Positions 1-11,856 of a stretch of 64,000 nucleotides of DNA are shown piece by piece (within the stretch, counting starts at the first letter, position 1; each line of letters starts with the position of its first letter). Under the pieces are notes generated by a model, which made no database searches, was not told where the DNA came from, and saw only the letters and a program-made list of their open reading frames with translations. The stretch is taken from the NCBI RefSeq assembly GCF_036669915.1, contig NC_089314.1, positions 4,597,120 to 4,661,119 on the forward strand, written 5' to 3'. Made by a program: the position numbers and the translations under genes. The DNA is from Pocillopora verrucosa (lineage: Eukaryota; Cnidaria; Anthozoa; Scleractinia; Pocilloporidae).

Positions 1-307
1 TCCAAAGTTTACTTAAAACTCCATAATTATAATAATAATATTAATTTGCTTATAGTTATCATGGAAATTTCCAATAAGTACAACCATTCACACTTTTTCA
101 TCCCAATCTTGATTGGTGAAACTGCACAAACTTTTTCTTGATCCACATAAATTGAGATTATTCCATGGAAAGAGTGCATGAACAATTTTCATTCACAAGT
201 TGCAATGCATCAAAAAAATTAATGACTGAGCGCAGCAAATGAGTGAGTTTTTTTTATGCACCACAACTCATGAATAAAAATCATTCAAGCACTTTTCATA
301 GTATGAT

Positions 308-443
308 GTTTTTATTTCATACATACTAAGATTTACACTGTGAAATATAAAGCAAATGACTGTGAAAATACACTGTTCGTCCAATCAGAGACACAAACAA
401 CAGTACTTCACAGTGTAAATCTCAGTATATATGAAATAAAAAC
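308..443. repeat. MITE-like element with 37-bp inverted arms
   Basis: The left arm (308-344) and right arm (407-443) are reverse complements over 37 bp with two mismatches, around a spacer of about 62 bp. This is the form of a non-autonomous DNA transposon or a long hairpin. No coding sequence is present. I could not define target-site duplications. Confidence 0.75.
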
Positions 444-741
444 ACTTCTGTACTCAGATGTTTGCTTTATGCAGTTCTGTGTAAATAGCCAAGTGGATTA
501 GAGCTGAAAAGCATTTTTAGAAAGTTAAAAAAAATTTGATCTTGATGATTTTTTTGCGCCAAAACAAACAGAAGGTGATGGTCTGATTGTAGACTGAGCA
601 ATAAATAAATGGATGAATGGATGGAAGTATAGGAGGACCAACATATGGTTTGCCAAACAGACTAACTGAATGAAGGGGCAAGTTTTTAGAGAAACTCTTG
701 AGCAGTGTAAGTGGGAGAGTATAACAGCAGGTAATTTTAAG

Positions 742-832
742 TGTTATCAACTGAGTTGATGACATGCATTGGCCATCATAATGAGTTTCAATGCTGACGT
801 TTGGAGTGTTAGCCCTTCGTCGGAGCAAATGG
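742..832. repeat. Decayed copy of Penelope-type terminal repeat
   Basis: It shares the string TTATCAACTGAGTTGAT, then GGCCA and GAGTTTC, with the copies near 21.4 kb and 22.3 kb. It continues into GCTGACGTTTGGAGTG and AGCCCTTCGTCGGAGC. Read on the minus strand, this end resembles a damaged hammerhead core (CCGACGAAGG, a short stem, then CAAAC where GAAAC is expected). Assignment to Penelope-like elements is inference from the better copy near 57.9 kb. Confidence 0.45.
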
Positions 833-921
833 TAAGGACTAACTGAATAACTGACTGACTGAGGGCCAGATTTATAGCAAACAAAGACAATCAATAGAAA
901 CCAATGAAAAGAAAAACAAAC

Positions 922-2391
922 CTGCAACAAATACTGCAAACAGATCCCCAGTCAATCATTAAGTCATCAACCACAGGTTGCAGAGCTGTTGGGGGTTCTA
1001 AATCTCCTTCATCTAAAACATCCTCAACATCAAATTGAAGCTTAGCTTTCTTTGATGAACTCTGATCCATGAAGGAGCTTGAGCTTAGCTCCACAGTTTC
1101 AATCATACTTGAGCCAACCTCCAATGTTTCAACACTTGCCTCTTCAATAGGAAAACTCTTAACTGGCTCTGGTTTTGCAGTTGGAATATTCTGCTTTGGT
1201 TCAGCTTCAAATTTTTTCTCGGTCAATTTGGCCTTTACTTCTGCTGTTGATACTATTGCACTTGGTCTCCTCTCAGTGTGAAGTCCCAATTTACCTTCTT
1301 TAGGTTTCTCCTTGTTGAAAAAAAAAAAAACAGAAAATCATACTAAAACTGGTTCTTTAATTAAGGTTGATAATTATTGTGCCTTGTAACACCCACCATT
1401 ATACTTGTCTGTTTCCACCAGTGCTGTTTGTTGCACTCAAGTAAGGTTATAGATGACAATTTTGCTTACCAGGATACTTCACATGTTAATAGTGAAAAAC
1501 TTTGTCAATGACAGAAAAGATAAAGGTTTCTGCCTGCACATATTTTAGATAAATTCATTTTAAATCCAAATTACTTGCATGAAATACACTCTTTTGCTGG
1601 GGTACCATGATTGAAATATTTTGGCTCAAGCTTACAATGCCAGAGTAGGATAATGAAAGTGCACATCACTGCAACTGTCAGAGTGGGATTTTGTTAGGAA
1701 TATTGTAAGACATTTACCACACTGAGACTCCTTTGTTCAGCTTTCTCCCAAATTTTTACAGAGAACTGTTCATCAATCTTGCATCTTTAAAGAACAAGCA
1801 ATGACAATGGCAAACTCCTGCCCTGCAAGCTTGCAGAAAGCTGATCCTGGGAATTACATATTAACTACATCAACCAAGTGTTGATTGATTCACATGAAAA
1901 AAAAAGGACAATTCAACTTGCTCTATTTAACAAATTGTTGGGAAAAAATTAGCTGTTCACATTTACTTGAAATTAGCGGTGTCATGTTACATCAACAAAT
2001 GAGGAAAATTGTTCACTTTACCATCATGTTAATAACTCATTGATCATTATTACCGACGTTGTTTCGCTCAATCAGTTGCACTAACAAGTTTTTTGGGCTT
2101 GAAAGTGTCCAGCCCGCTGACAACCAGAATACCTAGATTATTTTGATTGTCAAACCAAGGACATGTTAGATCCTGTGTCCTTGCAGCTTGCATTATATAA
2201 GAGATAACATTGAGATTTGTGTTTGTATTTCGTACCTTGGAAGACGTGGGAGCTTGCTGGTTGTGCTGTCTGACGACTTCATCTCTAAGGGCACGAAGCT
2301 GGTCCAGAGAATCAGGGTGCTTTGAGTGGAGAAGCTTCAAAGCCTTGATAAACACAGGATCTATCTCCACTGAGTTACTAGCGACAGCCAT
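922..2391 (-). CDS. INTS12: Integrator complex subunit 12, N-terminal part (partial)
   Basis: INTS12 is a small PHD-finger subunit of the nuclear Integrator complex, which cleaves snRNA and other nascent RNA polymerase II transcripts. Two exons are visible: 2236-2391 and 922-1310, both with clean GT-AG signals and joined in phase 0. The first encodes MAVASNSVEIDPVFIKALKL, close to human INTS12 (LDPIFLKALGFLHSK), followed by LHSKHPDSLDQL. The second is acidic and serine-rich and ends DDLMIDWGSVCSICC, matching the segment that opens the PHD finger. The rest of the PHD finger and the C-terminus lie beyond position 1. The start at 2391 aligns with the human N-terminus, but in-frame ATGs continue to 2442, where the codon overlaps the start of the divergent DUF547 gene. 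The intron at 1311-2235 shows nothing else. Confidence 0.9.
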
Positions 2392-2440
2392 TTTAGTTCT
2401 TTGTTCCATAGTAGTGCCCAGTCTACCCATTGAACCCAAC
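2392..2440. promoter_or_regulatory. Bidirectional promoter core between INTS12 and the DUF547 gene
   Basis: Only 49 bp separate the aligned INTS12 start codon (2391, minus) from the DUF547-gene start (2441, plus). Both transcription start sites must therefore lie within, or inside the other gene's first exon. I see no TATA box. The role is inferred from geometry. Confidence 0.65.
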
Positions 2441-5400
2441 ATGTCGGCCGCTGAAGGTGAAGAAGTCTTGAACGCTGGCGGACAAACGCAGAAATCAGAA
2501 GTCTCTGCGGTTGAGCTCTCTAAGCGACTTCAGAAGCTTATGTTAAAGATCGAGGGGAGTTTTATTACGGAAGAAGGCCGAGCAGTTGATTACAATGCGT
2601 TGAAAGACAGCGCTTTTTTCAAGGAGTATGTCGAAGGAACTCAAGCTCTGAAAACAGTGAATCTGGAAAGTTTAGATGGGGCGGAGAATATAGCCTTCTT
2701 TTTAAGTATCCTTCCACTGTGAGATTTGATTGCTCCCTGTTTTAACAAGCACAAACTTTAAACAACTTCAATGCAAGGCATGATGGGAGTGAGGTCTCCT
2801 GAATTAAGACCAGGGCTGATGTCACGGGAGAAATAGGGGAAAGATAACCCCGTTCTGTTAGGGACCTTGTGGTAGTGGGGGTGGAGTACCAGGTGGGTAA
2901 ATGGGTTTTATGTGTAGTATTTTATTCAATTCTGAACCCTTACGCTTAACTGATCTAGGTACAGGAGTCTCCTAGATGTCAACGCATTCATTTTGAGAAC
3001 AATTCTTCAACAAAGTTTAACTTTGAAACCTGTACCATTTCAAATTATTTGCCCCTCTCTTCCACAGCTTTCTTTTCTTTTCTCTTGCAAGACACCTTCC
3101 TTTTTCAAAGTGTAATGCAAATTGAAGTTGGGTATAATGAAAGTGCAATTATTTTCAGGCAGTTGAGTCACATAGAGTGGATTCCATAGAGTGACCAAGA
3201 AAAAGATTCCTTGATAATTTATAGATATTTATAATTCATTAACAATTCATGGCTTAGCAATGTGTGAGAGTGGGTTACCTAATTCAGTGCTGGAGATCAA
3301 GAGTTTCTGGAGAAAAACATCATACAACATTGGTGGTCAGAAATTTTCTCTTGATGACATTGAACATGGAATTCTAAGAGGTATGGATGGATGACTTTTT
3401 GAACCAGACCTTGTGGTTTTCTCCTACCTCATAAAGCTGGAAGAATTCATCAGTTTGCAATTTTCTTATTGCCTTGTCTAAGGTTGGAGAGGAAGATGGA
3501 CACCCAGTTGTTTAAAGGCTGATTGACACTAACCTAGAGTTAAATTTCAATCCAGGTTTCTTTATCCTTTTGTTCAAAAGCCTTTCTCGCATGATTTTCT
3601 TTATTCTTTGAGGGGCATTCACACATCAAATTGTAAACAGAAAGAATTGGACTGAATTTTCTAATATGGACTTTAGATCTCAAATCAGATTTCACATTAA
3701 CCTTGGGTTATCTTAATCCAGCTTTGAACAACCTGGTCTGGCAGGCCAAGAGGTCTGGTTTTGAGTCCAACACAGGTCATGGTGTTGTATTCTTGGGTAA
3801 AGTAATTTACTCGGTGTCTAACTTCATGCACTCAGAGGGTCCTAGGAGTAAACATGGGTACTTGTGAACTGTCAGGAAAAGTGAAAGAAATGCAGGGGAG
3901 TAACCAGGAATGGACTGGGATCCCAGCTGAGGGGAGTAACAATACTACCAGCCACTGTAAGCTACAGTGACTAGGACAAACTGCAGCATTGTGGGTTAGC
4001 AGGCTAAAGAGCAGACTTTGTCGTTTTAACCTTTAGTACACAGGACAAGTGAAGACTTAATTTACTCAATTTAGAATGAAAGTTATTTACTGCCTAGCTT
4101 TGCTTGATGACGAAGCTTTTACTCCGGAACAAAAAATTAGACATTGAATTGAAGTGAGGACAATAACCTGTGGGCCTGCATCTTCTTTGTATTGGTTGTC
4201 AGGGGATGTAAAGGAACCCATATACTTCTCACAATGAGTAGGGAACATAGCTCTTGGTGTTGTGATGTGGCCTTGTTATTGTTAACACAAGCCCCCATTT
4301 AACAAGCTTTAAAGCTGAACTGAGCAAGCCTGTCTAAATATCAAAAATACTCCCCATCGTACCAGTCTAAGAATACCCTACTTTCCGTCTTTTTAAGGTA
4401 ACAGACCACACCCAGCAGATGGAAAGCCCTTATTTATGGAGGATGATCCTCGCCTTGAGTTCACTGTCAAAGAAGTCGATCCTAGGATACATTTTGCTTT
4501 GGTTTGTGGTGCAAAGGTATTATTTTATGATCATATTGAATTTAATTCAAAGCACTTATTTCACCAAGTAGTGAATGATAATTGCATTCTTAATACACTA
4601 TAATTTTTCCAACCATTCCGGTTTCAAAATGTAACATCTTTTTATTATGTGAATATTGCAGTCTTGTCCTGCCATTAGAGTATTCTCAGGGGAAAACCTT
4701 GAACGAGGACTCGATGCAGCAGCAAAGAACTTTTGTTCTCAAGAAGTTCGTGTTGACAATAACATGGTAAAAAAATATTATTTTCCTCCCATTTTTTCTT
4801 CCAGAAATTAGCAACACCCACCCCAAAGGATGGGCATTAGAAATTCAAAGGGGAGGGGATATGCTTGAAAGCCAAAAGTTATGCCAGATAGCAAGCCTTT
4901 GAGGGGAAGACAGCACTAAAATGGATCATCCTTGTGTTGGATCTCTGTGAAAGGGTTCGGTAGTGCAGAGAGGGATTTAATCCTCACTTGAAAATATTCT
5001 TGGTCATAACTAATAAGGCTGAAACTGTTCCTATTGTACTGTTATATTTTTGCAAGCGTGTTCTTAGTACACGCTAAGACATACTATTTTTACAGCATAA
5101 TTGAGAATTTAGAATTCAGCTGTCTTGCTCTCCTTAATGCTCCCCCTAGGTCTCATGCCAGGAGGCAGCTGACCTGTCATCTGCATGGACACGTCAAGAA
5201 TACCAACTAATCTTGGACAAATGTAATTGAAATGGGAACTCCTCCTAAAGATCCATACACTTTTCCATAAATCATCTGATGATAAACTAATTTAATTCTC
5301 TAGGTAATTCTTTCAAGAATATTTATGTGGTACAAGACAGATTTTGGATCAACAGACAGAGAATGTTTAAGGTATTTAAAGAGCTACTTTTTTGTGAAAA

Positions 5401-5603
5401 AATGTAAATTTGGAGTTTATACCTTGTGCAATTTTCAATTCTTGTTTTTCTCCTTGTGTGATAAATTTAGCTGGATTTCTCATCACCTGGGCAAAGATGA
5501 ACAGCAGAAACTAAAAAGTTTGTTGGAAGTTGCAGATAGTGACAGTTCAATTAATATTACCTATAGCGAATACAACTGGAACCTGAATGGATCAAAACTG
5601 TAA
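2441..5603 (+). CDS. DUF547 domain-containing protein
   Basis: Six exons join in frame to 281 codons: 2441-2705, 3225-3380, 4398-4516, 4662-4766, 5304-5371 and 5471-5603. The DUF547 core is clear: NIYNSLTIHG (from about residue 89), FWRKTSYNIGG, FSLDDIEHGILRG, DPRIHFALVCGAKSCPAIR (CGAKSCP at about 177-183) and WYKTDFGSTDRE, then a short helical tail. In this family the CGAKSCP signature and the IEHGILR helix are the most conserved parts. The N-terminal 88 residues are acidic and resemble nothing I know. No signal peptide or membrane segment is seen. The biochemical role of DUF547 is unknown to me; the fold is found in bacteria, plants and many animals. The start was chosen because it opens the only long frame and sits 49 bp from INTS12. 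Confidence 0.88.
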
Positions 5604-6194
5604 AGTTAATACTGGTTCAGTAGCAGAAAAACACAAATTAAACACTGAAGAGGTATTTGAATTAAATTAAGAATTAAATTTTTTATTTGAAATTATCACA
5701 CAATCCAGTAAAAATCCCTGCCAAGTGTCACTGATTATGATTTTGGACTCAAGGCCCACACTTATGAATAAACCACAATCAACACAAAAATTATATCATC
5801 TATTGATGACCAAGTGTTAATGCCATAATCTTTTTCCTGGGAAGCCAGGACACCAGCCACTTTGGAGACGATATGCCTTTTTTTTTTCCCACAGAAGGAC
5901 ATACATACACACAAGCCAAATTTTAATTGTAATAAAACTCCAATGTTATGCTTAACATTTGGACATTTTAGTGGGCTCCTTGCCACTGTAGAGGAACAAA
6001 TAAAAATGCCAGAAATGATTAGTATTTGCTGTAATAAGTCCCTCAAAATAAATTTCTTTTCAATGACTAATGTCAAATTTTTCATTTTTATACAAATTGA
6101 TTATAGTTTATTATAATAAACAAAACTTTTTAAGTGAGATTATACTCATTAATGCTGCAAGTGAGACAAGCAATGCTCATGTTTTTTTATAATT
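5604..6194. other. Convergent spacer between DUF547 gene and 560-aa gene
   Basis: About 590 bp lie between two convergent stop codons. The sequence is AT-rich with several ATTAAA-like strings after 5640. I see no exon or RNA gene; it presumably holds both 3' UTRs. Confidence 0.55.
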
Positions 6195-8562
6195 TTAACC
6201 GGAAATAAAGGGACCAATTTTTGGAAACGAAGACTTGGAAGATATGCTTGAGCTGCGTTGTGTATCATAATTATTTTCTTCAATTGTATCTTTCTCAGTA
6301 TCTTTGGGTGTTCCTGTACTTCTGTGTCTAATGTGAGAAGCTGCACTACTTGTTGAGTAGTTAGATGGGGTTATACAAGCCTGGAAGTTGCTATTCTTGG
6401 GAAAGACTACTTGCGGCTCTCTCTTCATTAATATATCAGCAAAAACTTGGCTAGGAATGCTTGAGCCAGATGCTGAAGATGTTAGGCTTCTTGTGGGACT
6501 AACCTCCATGCTCTTGTCTGGAGAAAAACTTGGTGACTCGCAACAGTCAAGGAGCATGTGGTGTACTGCTTGGCTTTGAATGAGGGGTTTAGGTGTTATA
6601 ATTCTGAGAAATTCCTTCTCTCCAAATGTTGGTGTTCTTGTGTCTTTACTCTCATACTTAAGATAAATTTGAGGAGAAAAGAACATGAATTTGGATTACA
6701 TTTTTCAACTGACATCCTATGAAAAACTTAGATAAGATGTTAGGGTTGTTGGAAGTGAAAAAATTAACCATTGCAAAAATGTCTGTACATGTTTTGGTTC
6801 CTGTTTAGTTTGTTTTCAGCTCGTTTGGAATTTTCCAAAACTATCTCTGTCTCAATCTTTTGTGTCGTATACCATTCAATAAATTTCTGTCAACTTTCAG
6901 TGAAATTTCTTCAAAGATTTGAATTTTTATTATCCTTTGTGTCAGCTGACAGTGGGGGATACAAGATAAGGAGAAAAAATAAATCTGAAAGTAGCTTTAA
7001 AAATTTTTGCATCGAAGAAATAAATTAAGTGTTACATGTTATCACTAGTCCTGGAAAATCTTTTTCAAATTTGTGTCACATAGCCACATTGTTTCCTTGC
7101 ATTGGTAAAAGTTTATGCACCAAAAAATTCCAGAGATAAAATTTCATCGCGTTTGGTATCCCCTCACATTATTTCCTATTTGAAATCAACCCTCGTTCAC
7201 GTATCTTTTTCACACGACTTACTTCTACTGAAAAACCGTTATACTTACAGACATATCAGTGCTATCTCGGTTCCACTGCTGTAAATGCTTGTTCCAAACA
7301 CTTTTAATTCTCGTCTGAAAAGTAAGATGTTAAACACCAATTTATTGAGAGGGAATTGTGAGGGGGTAGCATATGACCGAAAACAAAGTTTTTGTGTTAA
7401 GTCTTACCCTTGATCTCTGACTGATGGCGCGACCTTTAGGTACAAGCCGAGGCGAATTTGTCGAACTGCGAACTTGGAGTTGAACTTTCTTCAATTTTCC
7501 TCTTGTACACTCTGTTTTGTTTGCATCTTTCACATTCTCCACATTAATCGGCTCTGAAGCGACATCTTCTTCACGCACCGGGGCAATCTGCTTAAATTCT
7601 AAGGTGCTTTTACCCTCAATAAATTTCCTTTCAGCAGTCAACTCAATGTTTGCGTTTGATTTCGCTTGAAGTTTACCTCGGTGTAGGGTCGAAGTATTGC
7701 AATTTGGAGTTACTTTTTCAGACGTACTTTGTTGTGGCCTTGTCGAACAAGGCTCAACTTTCAATATGTTGTTCTCGTAGGCACCCTTTTCCTTTGTGCT
7801 AAATCTGTAGTAAGTGGAGGAGAGTTTCGGAATGGTTATACAACTTGCTTCATTGATTTTCTTCAGTTGTTTGTTTAATGCAGGAATATTCATTTCCTTC
7901 AGCTGTGTCTGAATGTACTTCTCGATACTTTCGTCGGTAATCTGTTCTCGATAACTCTTCATGTAGAACCTGGTGTGACAGGAATGGCGAAATTGAAACT
8001 CAGTGTGGGCAGAAGACGAGGCTGAACGATTATTTCTATGAAGTCTTCCGCAAACTCCGCCATCAGTGTTTTTGGTCCAATCCAGCGAGTCACTTTTCGC
8101 TCGTGTATTTTTAACATTACTGTCCCGCTCAATGCAGTTGTTCTCTTCAACTAGATCCTCGTTCTTCTTTAAAGAACAGCGAGGTGACGTGAAAACCTGT
8201 GGACATTTCTGGAAAGCTGCAGCTTTATTTGTTCCTTGAACATCCAAGGCCAAGCTTTGAAACGGAGTGAGCTTATCAAGTTGATATCGGTCTTCGTGTT
8301 GCGTGGCCGATAAGCAAACCTGCCATGCTGAAAAAGGTGTCTTAGGGCTTGAAACGCGTGTATTGTTATCCTCCATAGGAAGCATTTTGAACATCAGATC
8401 GCATAAATCCTCTTTAGTTTCTTGCAAAAGTTCTTTCGTTTTTGTATCAACTGTCAAATCAGACATAAACCAACGTTCGCTAACGGCGCATAAGTCCTCT
8501 ACTGTTTTTCCTTCGACAAGTCTCTTGAAAGGACAAGGAATTGTCACTGTTTCAAAATTCAT
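6195..8562 (-). CDS. Unrecognised serine/threonine-rich protein, 560 aa
   Basis: Three phase-0 exons are supported by consensus splice sites: 7408-8562 (starting MNFETVTIPCPFKRL), 7249-7314 (TRIKSVWNKHLQQWNRD) and 6195-6656, ending SSFPKIGPFISG. I do not recognise the family. The N-terminus (about residues 1-65) is the best-ordered part, with WFMSDLTVDTKTKELLQET predicted to be helical. The middle has a second helical stretch near DESIEKYIQTQLKEMNIP. The rest is low-complexity, rich in Ser, Thr, Lys and Asn, with SP/TP pairs (SSPKTPF, SPDKSMEVSPTR) that could be CDK-type phosphosites. No signal peptide, membrane segment or zinc motif is seen. A cell-cycle or cytoskeletal scaffold would fit the composition, but that is a guess. 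Confidence 0.7.
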
Positions 8563-9760
8563 TGTAAAAGGAAAGAGTTCTTTGCTAATTTGGTGTTTTT
8601 GAACGCTTCATTAGCGTTGAAGGAAAACACCTTGGTTAACTTTTTTTTTGACGCAAAGGTTCTCACTTGCGCGCGCATGTGAGGAGGGGCGGCGGTGATT
8701 CCCTCTGATTTGTCTACGTGGACCAGAGTACATAGCGGGGGTGGGGGGCAATTTATCAGCCTGTTAGAGGTTAACACAGACCCCGACGATGGCGCTTCTT
8801 TCTCGCATAAACTTCTCCCTTTTCCGCTTTTACGCGAGTCATACAGGCCACTTTTTTTTTGCACTGTACATGGTGAATGGCGCAAGAGCCAATAAGTGAA
8901 TCTTGATATACGGTAATAGTATTTTGTGAGTATGTTGATATGAAACAATCTACCGAAATCAGTGATTCTGCATCGAGATAACACTGATATAATAGTAAAT
9001 GATCGCAATTTTTTCCTTAAATGGCTCTGGTAACCTTATCTAACTTACTACAGTTTTATTTCAGTGTGTTTAGTGGGCTTGTCTTTCTACAACTGTTGGA
9101 TCTTTTTGTGCGACGATTTTAGAGAAACGTTGTTTCTTTATCGTTCAGTGAAGAGCAACGATCATGCCCTCACTCGGTGTGCGCCTGTTCCCGTCTATAA
9201 ATCCGAACTAATTTCTATTTTTTTATTTCTTTTTACCTCTTACCAAGTCTCTCTTACCTTAATGACTGGTTAAATATTTCTTATTTAAAACTGTCAAAAA
9301 AAAAACTGTCCTCAAGTTGATAGTTCTCTATGTTCTAAACACTTGCGCTGCATATGTGTTTTAATGATCTTGTAAGGATAAGCAATCACTGACAGTTCCA
9401 ATATCAGACAAGGAAAAGGGGGACTGGAGCCGATCTAGGAGGGCGGGAGGAAGGCCTTTCCTTCTTTTTCTCACCACCAAACTTAAACCGTCCCTTCAAC
9501 CCCTTCGCTTAGAAAGCCTAATAATCAGGCTAGTCCTTTACATAGCGTGAGAATTTTTTCATCAAAATGAAAATAGAAAAGGTATTTGCAAACGGAACAA
9601 AATTTTAATCAAAGTGCAACTCAAGCAATTCTCTTTTAATGGTTGTAAACTAAGTTATAGGATGAAAAAAAAAAGGAGTTCAAAGGCAACAGAAGGTTAA
9701 TGAATTTATAAACAAATGAAAAATAAATATATAAATAAATAGTCCAAGTTAGTATGCTGA
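8563..9760. other. Spacer upstream of the 560-aa gene and downstream of the THEG-like gene
   Basis: About 1.2 kb. The part next to 8562 is GC-richer (8660-8860, with G runs near 8739) and probably contains the promoter and 5' UTR of the minus-strand 560-aa gene. The rest is AT-rich, and I see no coding exon or known repeat. Confidence 0.5.
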
Positions 9761-11856
9761 CTACCCTCTGATGATTGGTTGGGCCAATTCAGCTAATCTG
9801 TCCGAACACTTTGCTTTTTGAGCAGCTTTAGAGACTTCAAAAGCGTCAGAGTTTGGCAAATTTGTTGCTATTTCTCTTTTGATTGGTAAAGCCAGGTCAT
9901 CAATTCTTTTGGAAGGCCTGGCTTTCAGTGCAGCTTTCGACACTTGCCAAACTTCTATCTTGTCTGGCGTGAACCCTATGGGAACACCTTTAGCGTGAGA
10001 CAGTTCGTGCACTCTTGCTGAGGCCCGCGACAGCAGCGCACTTTGCTTTATGGTCCATTCGCGTCCCTCGATAGGGGATCTTTTCTTCGGTTGACTTAGG
10101 TCCTCTGTTCGCGGTGATGCAGCAGCTTTTTGTGCCGCAGAAGACACTGTAGTTTGAACTGGTCTGCAAGGCTCGTACTCCGAGTGAAACTTTTTGGGTT
10201 GTGATAGTTGTTCAAGACGGCTATTCGCCGCGGCCCTCCGTGCAGCAGGGCTGACTTTCCAAACAGGCGAGGAGCGGCCGATTGTATAGTCACGGAAAAC
10301 GTTATGTTGTTTCCTTTAAAAACAGAAAAGATGAAATCAGTAAGGCGTTATCCACCCTTCAAACATCTGGGGCCCAGGAGACAGGGGCAAAGACCGTGAA
10401 GGGGACGCCTTGACAACTGAGAGCCCAAGGGTGGGACGATAACAGCAAATATCTGTACGAAAAGCAAGCAGGGGCCGATCGACTGAGAGTTTCAAATACC
10501 ACTCGTGTCTTACTACCATTGGTACTCTTCCCTTTGTTTTGGAATTGCCATTATTTAATCCGACCATTTGTCCAGAAATAGTTACTTGCTTAAACCAAAT
10601 TGTGACATAATAAGAGTTTTTAGAGATTTTACTAAAGAACCTGCAAAACAAAATTAGAATGACAATAACCGACAACAACTTCAATGGAGGACTTATGCAA
10701 ATAATAAACCGACTGGGTCACGCTTCGAAACGCACACGTGTATTTTGTCTTTTAGGAAGCGAAAACATAGTGACTCATGTCTATATATATTTTTTTTTTG
10801 AAGGAGAGCTGTGTAGAAACGGACCGATTTGTATTTGTGGTTAATAATCCCAAACAACAACAGTTAAAGGCTGAATTAGGACTGTTTGAGAAGGAGAGTT
10901 TCGATAAATTTAGTCAATCTAGACCAACAGGAAGAATCTTAAGGCTAAGATTTCATGACTTTGTTTTCGGAAAGAGCACATACTGAAACTTGTTCTGGGA
11001 ACTTAGGAGAGTTGTGACATTTTCTTGATATGGCAATTATTGCATTAAGCTTTAATTAAAGTGCCTAAGGCAGACGTCCTAATAAGGGGCAGTTTGGTTT
11101 TTGTCACAGGTCAAAGGAGACTGGAAACCCTTTTCTATAAAGTAATTTTTTATGTGACACCAGCGAAGTTGCTTTTTTTTGGAGGGGGCGAATTTTAAAT
11201 CTAAAAAACATTACATTTTTATAATCTTTTGTCTGAAATATTATTTGCTGCCGTAATGAAGGTATCCTAGATATGTTTGCTCGGCACTTCCTTGAGGACA
11301 TTTCTTTGTTTATATTTAGGCGGACGTTTGCTTTTGAATTGTTTTCTGAATAAACAGACAGTTAATTGAATTGACCCTCTATGAACCTGTAAGAATGCAA
11401 AAACAAACCACAGAAAGAAAGTTGATCACTCATAAACATTTCGAATATTTTGCTGATAAAACTCAAAATCTAAAGGGCTTACAAAAATGCGATCTCACGA
11501 ATATGGTACAGAGCTTCCGTCCTCGATCTGATTGCCCTCAAAAGATCATGGATTCGTGATAGGCCTGATGGTGGAACATCTAAAGATATCCAATCTTATA
11601 GTACTACTGAGAAGCAAATATTTGGTGCAATCAATCAGAGTATGGCTTCTTTCATAAAACTGATGCTGACCAAACCTCCGTGAATATCACATCGTTCTTT
11701 ATCAACTTACTTGTACGCTGGCGTCTTAACTTCATCAAAAACACTTCTGCGCGAGACCCCGAGATTCGGTATAAATGGAACAGTTTGATCACTGGTCTTG
11801 ATGTCGTAGTAATATCCATAGCGTGGGTGAGAGGTTACAATAATTTTGCTGTCCAT
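9761..11856 (-). CDS. THEG-repeat protein (sperm microtubule-associated type)
   Basis: Two exons join in phase 2 to 232 codons: 11711-11856 (MDSKIIVTSHPRYGYYYD...) and 9761-10313. The second exon carries five THEG repeats of the form V(W/S)xVSxAAxxAxxSxRxxxLAxPK. Examples are VWKVSPAARRAAANSRLEQL, TVSSAAQKAAASPRTEDL, VWQVSKAALKARPSKRIDDL and FEVSKAAQKAKCSDRLAELA; the fourth in order (EWTIKQSALLSRASARVHEL) is divergent. THEG/THEGL proteins (also named SPMAP2 and SPMAP2L) are testis-expressed and linked to sperm microtubules, so a ciliary or sperm role is the natural inference. In-frame ATGs continue upstream to 11910. The start used gives the N-terminus without the extra, unconserved-looking residues. 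Confidence 0.82.

Larger units (their letters stand above)
1..921. other. Intron sequence of INTS12 with repeats
   Basis: This stretch lies downstream of the last visible INTS12 exon (minus strand) and should be intron, because that exon stops just after the first cysteines of the PHD finger. I see no exon in it. It holds a short inverted-repeat element (308-443) and a decayed Penelope-type terminal sequence (742-832), both listed separately. Open frames here are short and look like chance. Confidence 0.6.

Noticed and set aside
10337..10684. Minus-strand open frame of 115 codons with a hydrophobic start
   Set aside because: It lies in the intron of the THEG-like gene; the two coding exons join in phase without it, and no similarity is apparent.
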